Source of the DNA: Moheibacter sediminis
Lineage (GTDB): Bacteria; Bacteroidota; Bacteroidia; Flavobacteriales; Weeksellaceae
DNA length: 64,000 nucleotides
Assembly: GCF_900176425.1 (NCBI RefSeq)
Contig: NZ_FWXS01000001.1
Coordinates: 434,001-498,000 of the forward strand
Direction of reading: 5' to 3'
Positions within the stretch are counted from its first letter, which is position 1. Each line of letters starts with the position of its first letter. The notes beneath the pieces are model-generated. The model saw only the letters and a program-made list of their open reading frames with translations, was not told the origin of the DNA and made no database searches. This document shows, in pieces, positions 25,813-35,305 of the stretch. The translations under genes were made by a program, and so were the position numbers.

Positions 25813-26415
25813 ATGAATGAAATAGAAATTTTACAAAAAACACAAGAATTTATCTTTAAAGGATTTACGGGCGAAGGAACCGGACACGATTATTTCCACA
25901 TCGAACGTGTCGTGAAGGTAGCCAAACGCATTGCCAGAGAAGAAGATGCCGATTTGTTTTTGGTGGAATTGGCGGCTTGGCTGCACGATGTCGGGGATTA
26001 TAAATTACATGGAGGAGTTGATAAATCGTCAGAATTGATCACCGAATTTTTATCAGAATTAAATGTTTCACAAGAAATCATTTACAAAACGATTTCAATC
26101 GTTTCCCAAGTTTCATTTAGCAAAGGAAAAACAGCCGAAAGTTTAGAAGCACAAATCGTACAGGACGCAGACCGGTTAGATGCTATTGGCGCAATAGGAC
26201 TGGCGCGTGTTTTCGCTTATGGCGGAAGCAAAGAAAGAGAAATTTGGAATCCCGAAAATCCGGAAATGACTACGGTTCAACATTTTTATGATAAACTTTT
26301 GAAATTGAAAGATTTAATGAATACAAATTCAGCCAGGAAAATTGCAGAAGAACGCCATCAATATTTGGAAGAATTTTTAGGTAGATTTTACAAAGAGTGG
26401 GAGGGACATTATTAA
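25813..26415 (+). CDS. HD-domain phosphohydrolase
   Basis: 200 residues. HD-superfamily metal ligands are visible in order: His of GHDYFHIERV, the HD pair in ELAAWLHDVGDYK, and the later Asp in QIVQDADRLDAIGAIGLARVFAYGG. The combination, with a conserved AYGGSKEREIW, matches the YedJ-like group of small HD hydrolases. The substrate is unknown; nucleotides are the usual guess. A degenerate copy of its 3' end lies at 36474-36540. Confidence 0.88.
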   Translation: MNEIEILQKTQEFIFKGFTGEGTGHDYFHIERVVKVAKRIAREEDADLFLVELAAWLHDVGDYKLHGGVDKSSELITEFLSELNVSQEIIYKTISIVSQVSFSKGKTAESLEAQIVQDADRLDAIGAIGLARVFAYGGSKEREIWNPENPEMTTVQHFYDKLLKLKDLMNTNSARKIAEERHQYLEEFLGRFYKEWEGHY

Positions 26416-26466
26416 TGATTTGAGGAATGAGATTTTTAGGATTTTAAATTCTTAAAGCGTTTATAT

Positions 26467-27180
26467 TTAATGACCATGGTCTTCGCCATTGATTTGAAGC
26501 TCACCACTTGAAGGAGAAACAAGAAATATATTTAGTTCTAGTCCACGAAGAATAAATATAATCCCCAATAATATCATCAGATACGGAAGAAATTTCAAGA
26601 TTTTTTGCCGTGTTTGAATGCTTATCAAATTACCTGCAACTACCGATGCAAACATCAACGGAATGGTTCCTAGACCGAAAAACGTCATAAATATCGCACC
26701 ACCCCTAATACTTCCCATCGCCATAGAACCTGTAAGTGCTGCATAAACTGCTCCGCAAGGAAGTAACCCGTTGAGTAATCCCGTGATATAAAGTGAGGAA
26801 TAGTTTTTTTTTCTGAGGAATTTACCTAAGTTCATTTTGATTTTATACATCAATTTTGAAAAAGGTTTAATCCCTAAGTTATCAGCTCCTAAATTTTTTG
26901 GTAACAACGCCATTAGTATCATTACTACACCCACTGCGATGCTGAGAGGATTTTGTAATCCAACGAATGAAAAACCATAACCCACAATTCCCAATAATGC
27001 GCCTAAAATGCTATAAGTTGTAACTCTGCCGAATTGATAAATAAGGTTTCGAAATGTAAAGTCTAGTTTATTGTCTGGATTTAATCCCAATGAAAATGCA
27101 ATTGGACCACACATGCCTACGCAGTGGAGGCTGGATGCGAGTCCTAATCCGAGTGCTGCTATGACTAATGAGCTTTCCAA
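26467..27180 (-). CDS. SafE/TauE-like membrane protein of the cbb3 oxidase locus
   Basis: 237 residues, six or so membrane helices. The start (LGLASSLHCVGMCGPIAFSLGL) holds the CxxxC in a HCVGMCGP motif typical of the SafE/CcdA-like group found at the end of cbb3 loci; a second half carries GLLPCGAVYAALTG with the matching Pro-Cys. Paired cysteines in the two halves hint at copper or thiol transport for oxidase assembly. It overlaps ccoH by 16 bases. The name sulfite exporter is a family label only. Confidence 0.85.
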   Translation of the reverse strand: MESSLVIAALGLGLASSLHCVGMCGPIAFSLGLNPDNKLDFTFRNLIYQFGRVTTYSILGALLGIVGYGFSFVGLQNPLSIAVGVVMILMALLPKNLGADNLGIKPFSKLMYKIKMNLGKFLRKKNYSSLYITGLLNGLLPCGAVYAALTGSMAMGSIRGGAIFMTFFGLGTIPLMFASVVAGNLISIQTRQKILKFLPYLMILLGIIFILRGLELNIFLVSPSSGELQINGEDHGH

Positions 27181-27599
27181 TTCACTCTTTCTTTGACTAA
27201 ATAATTTTGGTTATTTTGCTTCCAGCGAAGAGAGACTTCGTATTCGCCATTGATCAAATCTACTGAATGAATAAGCATTTCGTTTTTGGCATTAAGTTTC
27301 AAAGGTTGTACAATGTCTTTTTTACTATTTTCAGAACGCAGAAAAAAGACATCACCGCTTTGAACTGCTTCATCGAAATGAATCATAAATCCATTTGCCT
27401 GTTGTGTAATTTGAGGTTTTACTGCAAGTGCATTGGCACGGTTGACAGCATCTATATCGTCTTGGTAGTTGATGGTTTTTTCATAGTAGTCTTCCGTTAC
27501 CATTTCACCCATGTCACCTGAAAAGAAAATCAAACTTAAAATGAATATCATAAAGCAACCCAATGCTACCATAATTCCGTGTCCCCAAGTAAATTTCAT
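27165..27599 (-). CDS. ccoH: FixH/CcoH-like cbb3 oxidase assembly protein
   Basis: 144 residues. One N-terminal membrane helix (about 7-27, MVALGCFMIFILSLIFF) and a periplasmic beta domain with EDYYEKTINYQDDIDAVNRA, the FixH signature. It stabilises assembly of the cbb3 oxidase. Follows ccoG after 18 bases and overlaps the SafE-like gene. Confidence 0.9.
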   Translation of the reverse strand: MKFTWGHGIMVALGCFMIFILSLIFFSGDMGEMVTEDYYEKTINYQDDIDAVNRANALAVKPQITQQANGFMIHFDEAVQSGDVFFLRSENSKKDIVQPLKLNAKNEMLIHSVDLINGEYEVSLRWKQNNQNYLVKERVNWKAH

Positions 27600-27617
27600 T
27601 AGTTTTTATTTTATTGA

Positions 27618-29075
27618 TTAAAATGGTGCGGCAAAACTTGTGGAGTAATCATCGAGTTCTTTACCTTCTTCATCTACAGCGACCATAACCACTCTTTCTT
27701 TATAAGAAGTAATGTCCGCTTTGGGGATGTCGATTTCGACTACACCTTGTTTGATTTCTGCCTTTTTCAAAACGATGGATGAAGCTCCGTTCAGCATGAT
27801 GATTTTACCATCTTTATGAGACTTCAGTACAAATTTTACACGAAGGTCATTATTGGTTTTATTGTACAAAGTGTATTCATAAAGGTTAATGATATTTTGA
27901 CCATCCACTTTGAAATTTTTTCCTGGAATTTGAAGGAATTTGACTTCCACGTCATTTCGATTAAATAAAAATACATTGATAGAAGAAAGGATAATCAGCA
28001 GCGCAATCGTGTATGCAACCATTCTTCCCGTTATCTTGAACTTAGTGCTTTTCTCTATATTTTCTTCCGAAGCATAACGAATCAATCCTTTTGGAAGATT
28101 AATTTTATCCATTACTTCATCACAAGCATCTATACAAGCAGTACAACCGATGCATTCCATCTGAGTCCCATTTCTGATGTCAATTCCTGTTGGGCAAACC
28201 ACCACACATTGTTTACAGTCAATACAATCTCCCTTTCCAACTGCTTCGCGGTCTTCACCTTTTTTGAATTTTGCCCTTCCTGCAGAAGATTCTCCGCGTT
28301 TGAAATCATAAGCTACAATTACAGTCTGCTTGTCAATCAAAACACCCTGCAAACGACCATAAGGACAAACAAGTGTGCAAACCTGCTCACGGAACCATGC
28401 AAAAATGAAATAAAACAACCCTGTGAAAACAATCAATCCTATAAATGTGCTGAGGTTCTCACCTCCAGGACCTTCTTTTACTAAATCAATTAATGCATCT
28501 GAACCGATTATATATGCAAGAAAAACATTGGCTATAAAAAATGAAATCAAAGCAAAAACTGTCCATTTCAACAATCGTTTTCTGATTTTTTCTTCGTCCC
28601 AAGGTTGTTGAGCCAATCGCATTTGTTTGGCGCGGTCGCCTTCTATGGCGTACTCTATTTTACGAAAAATATGTTCCATGAAAATGGTTTGCGGACAAAT
28701 CCATCCACAGAAAATTCTTCCATAAACCACGGTAAATAAGAGCACTGAAACGATGGTCGCAATCATGCCGATTGCCAACAAAAAGAAATCGGATGTAAAG
28801 AATGGGAACCCAAATATAATGAACTGTCCTTGTGGGACGTTGAACATAAATACAGGATTTCCGTTGGGTAATTTGATGAATGGGTTTAAAACCAAAATGG
28901 CTAATAAAACCCAAGCAACATAAGTTCTGTATTTTGTGAATTTTCCAGACGGTTTTTTGGGGAACACCCATTGGCGTTTCCCTTTTCTATCCATCGTTGC
29001 TATCGATGTTCTAAATTCTGCTTCCTCTTCAGAAAGTTTGGCTAAATCCTGATCTTTGATTTGAGATTCCTTCAT
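27618..29075 (-). CDS. ccoG: Cytochrome c oxidase accessory protein CcoG (RdxA/FixG-like)
   Basis: 485 residues. Several membrane helices, the cysteine motifs FCGWICPQT and CTLVCPYGR, and two 4Fe-4S clusters' worth of cysteines in CIDCKQCVVVCPTG and CIGCTACIDACDE. A C-terminal periplasmic Ig-like domain (about 375-485) ends with YSTSFAAPF. CcoG reduces and releases copper for the CuB centre of cbb3 oxidase in studied species. It lies in the cco operon between ccoP and ccoH. Confidence 0.95.
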   Translation of the reverse strand: MKESQIKDQDLAKLSEEEAEFRTSIATMDRKGKRQWVFPKKPSGKFTKYRTYVAWVLLAILVLNPFIKLPNGNPVFMFNVPQGQFIIFGFPFFTSDFFLLAIGMIATIVSVLLFTVVYGRIFCGWICPQTIFMEHIFRKIEYAIEGDRAKQMRLAQQPWDEEKIRKRLLKWTVFALISFFIANVFLAYIIGSDALIDLVKEGPGGENLSTFIGLIVFTGLFYFIFAWFREQVCTLVCPYGRLQGVLIDKQTVIVAYDFKRGESSAGRAKFKKGEDREAVGKGDCIDCKQCVVVCPTGIDIRNGTQMECIGCTACIDACDEVMDKINLPKGLIRYASEENIEKSTKFKITGRMVAYTIALLIILSSINVFLFNRNDVEVKFLQIPGKNFKVDGQNIINLYEYTLYNKTNNDLRVKFVLKSHKDGKIIMLNGASSIVLKKAEIKQGVVEIDIPKADITSYKERVVMVAVDEEGKELDDYSTSFAAPF

Positions 29076-29119
29076 TCCTCATTTTCCACTTCAAATTATT
29101 TAACCCAACAAGGGTTTGA

Positions 29120-30130
29120 TTATTCAGATGCAGTAGCTGTCGAGTCTGATTTTGCGGGCACTTCCGCTTTCGTTGCTGCTGCAGCATTTCCGCCGTCTTT
29201 TGCCCATGCAGGGACGATATCTCCCTGAGGTGCGCTTCCGCCTACAGCATTTGGTTGTTCCTGATTTAAGTAGTACACATACGAAGCCACTTTTTCGATA
29301 GCCAATCCGGTCAATTCATCTCTTTGTCCAAAAGCTCTCATCTGCGGATTTTTTGGGCTACCGTTATAAACGATGTCATAAATATTTAGGAATAAATCAT
29401 CTTGAACCTTATTAACCCAATAATCATCAGTCAAATTTGGACCAATACCACCCCCACCGGTTGCTGTGTGACAAGTAGCACAGATATTTTCGAAAATCTG
29501 CTTTCCTTCTGCAATTGCAGCTGCGTCAGCAAATTTATTTTCTGCACCTTCTATTGTGATATCATTTTCTTCAATCCATTTATCAACTCTTGCTTGTTCA
29601 ACTGTATTGAATTCTTCATATTCCACTTCAGGATGAGCAAAGTCTGTAAAGCTATAAGCCAATACATACACTACTGCAAAAACACAACCTCCATAGAACA
29701 TTGCCAACCACCATTGTGGCAAAGCATTGTCTAATTCTTTAATCCCGTCAAAGCCATGATCAAGAATCATTGCTTCCTCTTCCTCATCGGTTTGTCTTTC
29801 ACGGCTGCTTCGCAATAGACTTTTTAAATATCCTTGTTTTGAAAGCGCCAAATAATGTTTCTGAGCTTCCGGGCTTAATTTTTTAAATTTATTACTTTCT
29901 ACAACTCTGTTGACTGCATTTACAATCAAAAGCATGATGAATGCAATCAAAATGATTCCTATCGCGACACCACTTGAAAATGTTTCAACAAAGTGTTTCC
30001 ATCCATTTACAAAAGAGCCTGTAAAACCACTTGATTTTTCAAATCCTATTGGCGTAACCATCATTAAAATTACTACGATGGCAATTAATACGATTGGAAT
30101 GAATATATATCCGGGAGTACGTTGTTTCAT
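29120..30130 (-). CDS. ccoP: cbb3 oxidase subunit III, CcoP (single-haem form)
   Basis: 336 residues. Membrane helices near 8-27, 47-70 and 145-165; the soluble c-type cytochrome domain has one CxxCH motif (ICATCHTATGGGGIGPNL) and a methionine ligand candidate in KNPQMRAFGQ. Proteobacterial CcoP has two haem motifs; only one is present here, a form known in Bacteroidota. The tail after about 300 is Ala/Lys/Ser-rich. It delivers electrons to CcoN/O. Confidence 0.93.
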   Translation of the reverse strand: MKQRTPGYIFIPIVLIAIVVILMMVTPIGFEKSSGFTGSFVNGWKHFVETFSSGVAIGIILIAFIMLLIVNAVNRVVESNKFKKLSPEAQKHYLALSKQGYLKSLLRSSRERQTDEEEEAMILDHGFDGIKELDNALPQWWLAMFYGGCVFAVVYVLAYSFTDFAHPEVEYEEFNTVEQARVDKWIEENDITIEGAENKFADAAAIAEGKQIFENICATCHTATGGGGIGPNLTDDYWVNKVQDDLFLNIYDIVYNGSPKNPQMRAFGQRDELTGLAIEKVASYVYYLNQEQPNAVGGSAPQGDIVPAWAKDGGNAAAATKAEVPAKSDSTATASE

Positions 30131-30145
30131 TTTTGAGAATTGTTT

Positions 30146-30319
30146 TTAATCTTTATCGTCTAAAGGTAGTTCTGAATCTTCTTGGTAATATTCTTTGGGA
30201 CGCCTCCAAATAAAATACATCAATAAGGAGAAGAATATAACAAACAATAATAAAGATACTGTCTGCAAAACTCCTGCATATTCATAATTTGTAAAAGCGT
30301 CTTTAAAGTATTTTAACAT
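30146..30319 (-). CDS. ccoQ: cbb3 oxidase small subunit CcoQ
   Basis: 57 residues, found by reading the gap between ccoNO and ccoP. It starts MLKYFKDAFTN, has one membrane helix (about 18-38, VLQTVSLLLFVIFFSLLMYF) followed by IWRRPKEYYQED, the usual CcoQ tail, and ends in an acidic stretch. The start lies 2 bases beyond the ccoNO stop and the stop 15 bases before ccoP. CcoQ stabilises the oxidase complex. Confidence 0.9.
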   Translation of the reverse strand: MLKYFKDAFTNYEYAGVLQTVSLLLFVIFFSLLMYFIWRRPKEYYQEDSELPLDDKD

Positions 30320-30321
30320 GA

Positions 30322-32598
30322 TTATTTCGCTATACTTGTTGTTTCAGTTTTTTCAGTTGAAATATCTGTTCCAAGTCTTTGAAGGTAAGCAATCAATGCT
30401 ACGATTTCTCTGTCTCTTAACTGAACAAATGTTTCTCCTTTCTCTTTCTGTTCTTTTTCGTATTTGCTCTTCAAGTCAGGTGCATCTTTGAAAATGCTCT
30501 GCTCGATTGCCAAAGCTTGTTTATTCATTGAAACTTCAATGCTGTCAAAATCTTCTTCCTGATAAGGAACTCCAAGACTTACCATCGCCTTCATTTTATC
30601 CTTGGTCAATTCTGTATTTCTTTTATTGAATGCAAGCCATGGGTATCTTGGCATAATCGATCCCGGCGAAGTAGATCGTGGATCCCACATATGCTTGTAA
30701 TGCCATGCATCCGGGTTTTTACCACCTTGTCTATGCAAATCCGGACCTGAACGCTGAGAACCCCATAAGAACGGGTGGTGATATACATATTCACCCGGCT
30801 TTGAATATTCGCCATAACGTTTTACTTCATCACGGAACGGACGAATCATCTGTGTATGACAAGCATTACAACCTTCTCTAATGTACAAATCACGACCCTC
30901 TAATTCCAAAGCTGAATAAGGCGTTACCGAAGCAATTGTCGGGACGTTTGCTTTTACTACAATTGTCGGGATGATTTCCACCGCGCCTCCGATACCTACT
31001 GCCAAGAAGGACAATACAGTCAACAAAGTCGGCATTCTCTCTAACCAAGTATGCGCTCCTTCTCCTTTTTTACGGGCAGAACTAATTTTTGCCAATGCAG
31101 GTGCTTCCACATCTTCATTTGCTACGAAATGACCTTGACGAACGGTTCTCCAAACATTAACGACCATCAGAATTCCCCCAATCAAATAAAGTGTCCCACC
31201 AAATGCACGCATCGGGTACAACCAATCTTTAAGAATTGTCACTGTTTGAAGGAAGTTTCCATATTTTAAGGTTCCGTCTTCGTTGAATTGCTGCCACATC
31301 AAACCTTGTGTCCAACCTGCAACATACATTGGAATTACCCAGAATAAAATTCCTAAAGTTCCAATCCAGAAGTGAGCATTTGCCAATCTGTATGATGCTA
31401 ATTTTGTATTAAATAACTTAGGAACCAACCAATAAATCATACCAAATATGATAAACCCGTTCCACCCTAAAGTTCCCACGTGAACGTGTGCCGGAACCCA
31501 GTCTGTAAAGTGACCGATTTTGTTTAATGTTTTTGTTGCCAATAAAGGTCCTTCGAAAGTTGCCATACCATAACAAGTAATTGCAACTACCATGAATTTC
31601 AATACTGGTTCTTCTCTTACTTTGTCCCATGCACCTCTCAATGTAAGCAATCCGTTCAACATTCCTCCCCAAGACGGTGCAATCAACATGATTGAAAACC
31701 CTGTTCCTACTGCCTGAACCCAAGCCGGCAGTGAAGTATATAATAAGTGGTGTGGTCCTGCCCAGATATAGATGAATATCAAAGACCAGAAGTGAATAAT
31801 TGATAATTTATAAGAGAAAACCGGACGGTTGGCTGCTTTTGGAACGAAATAATACATTAATCCCAAAATCGGTGTTGTCAATACGAATGCAACCGCATTG
31901 TGACCGTACCACCATTGAACCAAAGCATCCTGCACGCCTGAATAAAGCGAATAACTTTTTGGTGCAAATACATTCCAATGAACCGGTAGCTCTAAGTTGT
32001 TAAACACGTGTAACATCGTTACTGCAACCCAAGTTCCTAAGTAAAACCAAATTGCAACATACAAGTGTCTTACTCTTCTTTTTGCAATCGTGCTGAACAT
32101 GTTCAATCCGAAGATGATCCAAACTACTGCGATTAAAATATCAATTGGCCACTCGTGCTCAGCATATTCTTTTGAAGTATTGTAACCCATTAAGAAAGTT
32201 ACCAAAGACAAACCGATGAACAACTGCCATCCCCAGAAATGCGTCCAACTCATCACGTCACTTCCCATTCTGGTTTTAAGCAATCGCTGCATTGAGTAAT
32301 AAGCTCCTGCAAAAAAACCGTTTCCTACAAAGGCGAAAACTGCAAATGTGGTATGGATCATCCTAAGACGACCAAATCCCATCGCACCATTTGTAGAAGC
32401 CAATCCTTCGATACCTCCTCCAAATAAAGATTTTACAGAACCGTCATCGGACCCGAAAATATAATCAGGAAGCTCGGGGAAGAACTTTAGGGTTGCAACC
32501 AAAACACCAAATGTGAAAGCCATAATGGCCCAAAAAACGGTCGCATAAACGAAATACTTTACGATCTTATTATCGTAACTGAAGGTTTGCATTTGCAT
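30322..32598 (-). CDS. ccoNO: Fused cbb3 oxidase subunits I and II (CcoN-CcoO)
   Basis: 758 residues. The CcoN part (about 1-500) is the twelve-helix haem-copper core, with the His ligands in regions such as MIHTTFAVFAF, WWYGHNAVAFVLT and PAHVHVGTLGWNGF. The CcoO part (about 550-758) is a membrane-anchored cytochrome c with the single haem motif REGCNACHTQMIRP and the later SIMPRYPWL Met ligand. The fusion is a Bacteroidota trait. The enzyme is a high-affinity proton-pumping terminal oxidase used at low oxygen. The start codon overlaps the ccoS stop by one base (TAATG). Confidence 0.96.
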   Translation of the reverse strand: MQMQTFSYDNKIVKYFVYATVFWAIMAFTFGVLVATLKFFPELPDYIFGSDDGSVKSLFGGGIEGLASTNGAMGFGRLRMIHTTFAVFAFVGNGFFAGAYYSMQRLLKTRMGSDVMSWTHFWGWQLFIGLSLVTFLMGYNTSKEYAEHEWPIDILIAVVWIIFGLNMFSTIAKRRVRHLYVAIWFYLGTWVAVTMLHVFNNLELPVHWNVFAPKSYSLYSGVQDALVQWWYGHNAVAFVLTTPILGLMYYFVPKAANRPVFSYKLSIIHFWSLIFIYIWAGPHHLLYTSLPAWVQAVGTGFSIMLIAPSWGGMLNGLLTLRGAWDKVREEPVLKFMVVAITCYGMATFEGPLLATKTLNKIGHFTDWVPAHVHVGTLGWNGFIIFGMIYWLVPKLFNTKLASYRLANAHFWIGTLGILFWVIPMYVAGWTQGLMWQQFNEDGTLKYGNFLQTVTILKDWLYPMRAFGGTLYLIGGILMVVNVWRTVRQGHFVANEDVEAPALAKISSARKKGEGAHTWLERMPTLLTVLSFLAVGIGGAVEIIPTIVVKANVPTIASVTPYSALELEGRDLYIREGCNACHTQMIRPFRDEVKRYGEYSKPGEYVYHHPFLWGSQRSGPDLHRQGGKNPDAWHYKHMWDPRSTSPGSIMPRYPWLAFNKRNTELTKDKMKAMVSLGVPYQEEDFDSIEVSMNKQALAIEQSIFKDAPDLKSKYEKEQKEKGETFVQLRDREIVALIAYLQRLGTDISTEKTETTSIAK

Positions 32599-32762
32599 TA
32601 CGTGTCAATTTTGTCTTTTAATTTTTTATCGTCAAACAACATCCTAACAGCAGGCGATTCATCTTCATCAAACTGTCCTCTCTTGGCTCCAATGAGGAAC
32701 AACGCCAAAAAGACGGCAGCAAGTGAAACACTCGCAATAACCATTAAAATGATGATTCCCAT
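32598..32762 (-). CDS. ccoS: cbb3 oxidase maturation protein CcoS
   Basis: 54 residues, read by hand from the gap between ccoI and ccoNO. A single membrane helix (MGIIILMVIASVSLAAVFLA) followed by the family hallmark GAKRGQFDEDESPAVRMLFDD, with the acidic, Pro-containing CcoS signature. It is needed for cofactor insertion into the oxidase. Overlaps ccoNO by one base. Confidence 0.92.
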   Translation of the reverse strand: MGIIILMVIASVSLAAVFLALFLIGAKRGQFDEDESPAVRMLFDDKKLKDKIDT

Positions 32763-32842
32763 AACGCCTACAAATGTACAATTGCAAAGGGAAAATTGTA
32801 ATGATTTTGGTCAGAGCGTTCCGTGAAAATGTTAATTTATAT

Positions 32843-35236
32843 TCATTCTAAATTCCATTTCATGAATCTGGAAACGAGTCTGGTACTCAATGTCGCAAAA
32901 ATCACCACAGAAATTGAACTTACAGGCATCAGTATTGCTGCCACAACGGGTTCTAAATTTCCTGTGATTGCAAATCCAAGTCCGATAACATTGTATAAAA
33001 AACTGATGGTAAAAGCTGCCCAAATTAGTTTAATAGAAATTTTAGAAAATTTCAGGAAAGCAGGAAAAGATTTAAAACTTTTCGCATCTAAAATCGCATC
33101 ACAAGAAGGTGAAAAATTATTCACATCTTCAGACAAGACAATTCCCACATCGCTCTGTTTGATTGCCCCGGCATCATTTAATCCATCGCCGAACATCAAA
33201 ACTTTATGGTTTTCATTTTGTTTGTTTCTAATGAATTCCAATTTATCTTCCGGACTTTGGTTGAAGTGAATTCCAGCAGAATCAGGGAAAATATTTCTCA
33301 GATTTTGCATTTCCGAGTCGTTATCTCCGGAAAGAATTGAAATTTTATACAAATCCAATTCTGAAATCATTTCTTTCAATCCGCTTCTGTACTGATTTTT
33401 GAACTCAAACTTTCCTTTGATTTTACCATTGATTGAAATGTAAACTCTTGTTTGATTCAGCGCCGATTCATCATTTGCATTTACAAAAGATTTCGAACCG
33501 ATTTTCATTTCAATTCCATCGACCAGTGCCTTTTGTCCTTTTCCTGAAATCTCTTCATAATGATTTACAGGTATGATTTGAGTTGAATTAAATTTATTGT
33601 ATAAAATTCGACTCAATGGATGATTTGAATTTTTCAAAACCGATTTTACAGCGATTTTTTCTTCTTCGGTCAATATTTCTCCGATGTATTCCACCGTCGA
33701 ACTGTGGCTTTCAGTGATGGTTCCTGTTTTGTCGAAAACGATGTCGTTGATTTTTGCCAAAGATTCTATCGTCGCCGTACTTTTTATGTACAATTTCTTT
33801 TCGCCAAAAACCCGCATCACATTCCCTAAAATAAACGGGGAAGAAAGCGCCAAAGCACACGGACAAGTAATAATTAAAATCGCAGTTACGACTTGTAAAA
33901 TTTGTTTCGAATCATAAAAATACCAGAAAACTGCTGACCCGAGTGCGATGAACAAAATAATGATCACGAAATAACGGCTCATGTTGGTCGTCAATCGGTT
34001 GAGTTTTGATTCTTCTTTTTGAAATGCCTCGTTGTTCCAAAGCTGTGTCAAATAACTTTGCTTTACATCTTTGATGATTTCGAGTTCGATTGCCTGACCT
34101 GATTGTTTTCCGCCGGCAAAGATTTTATCTCCGGGCTGTTTCGTAATTAATCTGGCTTCACCCGTCACGAAACTATTGTCAATCATGGCTTCGCCTTTCA
34201 TGAGGATGGCATCTGCAGGAATGATTTCTTCATTTCGAATTAAAATCCGATCTCCTTTTTGCAATTCAGAAAGTAAAATCGGCTGTTCAATTCCATCAGA
34301 AATTTTCAAAACCGCAATAGGATAAAATGATTTATAATCGCGGTCAAATGCCATCGATTTATAGGTTTGCTGCTGAAACCATTTTCCAATTAACATAAAA
34401 AAGGCTAAGGCGGCAATGCTGTCAAAAAAACCTGAACTTAAATCAAAAACAATGTCATAAGTGCTTCGCAAAAACAAAACCCAAAACCCAATCGCAATCG
34501 GCAAATCGATGTTGATGTATTTATTTTTAATTCCCTGCCAAGCCGATTTGAAATAATCTGTTGCAGAAAAAAACATCACAGGAAGTGACAACAAGAACAT
34601 TCCCCATCGGAAAAATTCTTTATTTCCTTCCAACCATGCCTCGGGCGTCGAATTGGAAAAAGGCAATGTGTATTCCGGAAATGCCAAAAGCATAATATTT
34701 CCCAAACAAAATCCTGCCACTCCGATTTTGAGAATGATCGATCGGTCTTGTTTCGATTTCTCTTTGTCGAGCGTTTGTAAATTTAGTGTCGGTTTATAAC
34801 CTAATTGTGTAAGCAACCTTGCGACTTCACTCAATTTTAATTCTTCACTTCTGAATGAAATCTGAACATTTTTTTGGGTGAAATTCACAGTGGAATAAAT
34901 CACATTCGGATTCACTTCTTGTAAACTTTCCAACAACCAAACGCAAGACGTACAATGAATAACGGGAATATGGAATGTAACCAAAGTGATGCCGTCATCA
35001 GAAAAATCAACTACTTTTTCAAAGATTTCAGGCGTATCTAAAAATTGGAAATGGTGGTTTTCTTTGGCATCCGGGCGCACACCAGCATCAGCGTTCATGG
35101 CATAAAAATTCTCTAATCCTGTCGAGTTTAAAATTTCATAAACAGTCTTGCAACCGGCACAGCAAAAATGTTTTTCATCGAAGAGAATATCTTCGATTTC
35201 AATCTTTTGCCCGCAATGAAAACAATCTTCTTTCAT
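32843..35236 (-). CDS. ccoI: Copper-translocating P-type ATPase CcoI (FixI-like)
   Basis: 797 residues. An N-terminal zinc-like CFHCGQ and CCAGCK region (3-30) is typical of oxidase-linked ATPases in this phylum; a heavy-metal-associated domain has CTSC in IHCTSCVWLLE. The membrane part carries the CPC ion motif (ITCPCALALSSP), the phosphorylation motif DKTGTITES, and MFGDGLNDAGA. It exports copper towards the periplasm for oxidase assembly. First gene of the cco operon, divergent from the Crp/Fnr gene. Confidence 0.95.
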   Translation of the reverse strand: MKEDCFHCGQKIEIEDILFDEKHFCCAGCKTVYEILNSTGLENFYAMNADAGVRPDAKENHHFQFLDTPEIFEKVVDFSDDGITLVTFHIPVIHCTSCVWLLESLQEVNPNVIYSTVNFTQKNVQISFRSEELKLSEVARLLTQLGYKPTLNLQTLDKEKSKQDRSIILKIGVAGFCLGNIMLLAFPEYTLPFSNSTPEAWLEGNKEFFRWGMFLLSLPVMFFSATDYFKSAWQGIKNKYINIDLPIAIGFWVLFLRSTYDIVFDLSSGFFDSIAALAFFMLIGKWFQQQTYKSMAFDRDYKSFYPIAVLKISDGIEQPILLSELQKGDRILIRNEEIIPADAILMKGEAMIDNSFVTGEARLITKQPGDKIFAGGKQSGQAIELEIIKDVKQSYLTQLWNNEAFQKEESKLNRLTTNMSRYFVIIILFIALGSAVFWYFYDSKQILQVVTAILIITCPCALALSSPFILGNVMRVFGEKKLYIKSTATIESLAKINDIVFDKTGTITESHSSTVEYIGEILTEEEKIAVKSVLKNSNHPLSRILYNKFNSTQIIPVNHYEEISGKGQKALVDGIEMKIGSKSFVNANDESALNQTRVYISINGKIKGKFEFKNQYRSGLKEMISELDLYKISILSGDNDSEMQNLRNIFPDSAGIHFNQSPEDKLEFIRNKQNENHKVLMFGDGLNDAGAIKQSDVGIVLSEDVNNFSPSCDAILDAKSFKSFPAFLKFSKISIKLIWAAFTISFLYNVIGLGFAITGNLEPVVAAILMPVSSISVVIFATLSTRLVSRFMKWNLE

Positions 35237-35244
35237 ACTATTTG

Positions 35245-35252
35245 CAAAATTA
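35245..35252 (-). promoter_or_regulatory. Candidate -7 promoter box of the cco operon
   Basis: Minus-strand TAATTTTG ends only 8 bases before the ccoI ATG, so the mRNA would have almost no leader. No convincing -33 element at the usual distance, which fits activation by a bound regulator at the neighbouring palindrome. Confidence 0.35.
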
Positions 35253-35253
35253 C

Positions 35254-35284
35254 TTTCTATTTCAAGTGATTTGACTTAAATTTG
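35254..35284 (+). promoter_or_regulatory. Candidate promoter of the Crp/Fnr gene
   Basis: TTTC (35254-35257), a 19-base spacer and a perfect TAAATTTG (35277-35284), 21 bases before the ATG. The -7 box overlaps the left arm of the palindrome 35272-35299, so a regulator bound there would block it. Confidence 0.45.
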
Positions 35285-35299
35285 ACGTGATTTAAGTCA
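35272..35299. promoter_or_regulatory. Palindromic operator between ccoI and the Crp/Fnr gene
   Basis: TGACTTAAAT (35272-35281) and ATTTAAGTCA (35290-35299) are perfect inverted repeats with 8 bases between. The right half includes TGATTTAAGTCA (35288-35299), a TGA-N6-TCA arrangement as in Crp/Fnr boxes. It lies 35-60 bases from ccoI on one side and next to the regulator gene on the other. Confidence 0.55.
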
Positions 35300-35305
35300 T
35301 TACGT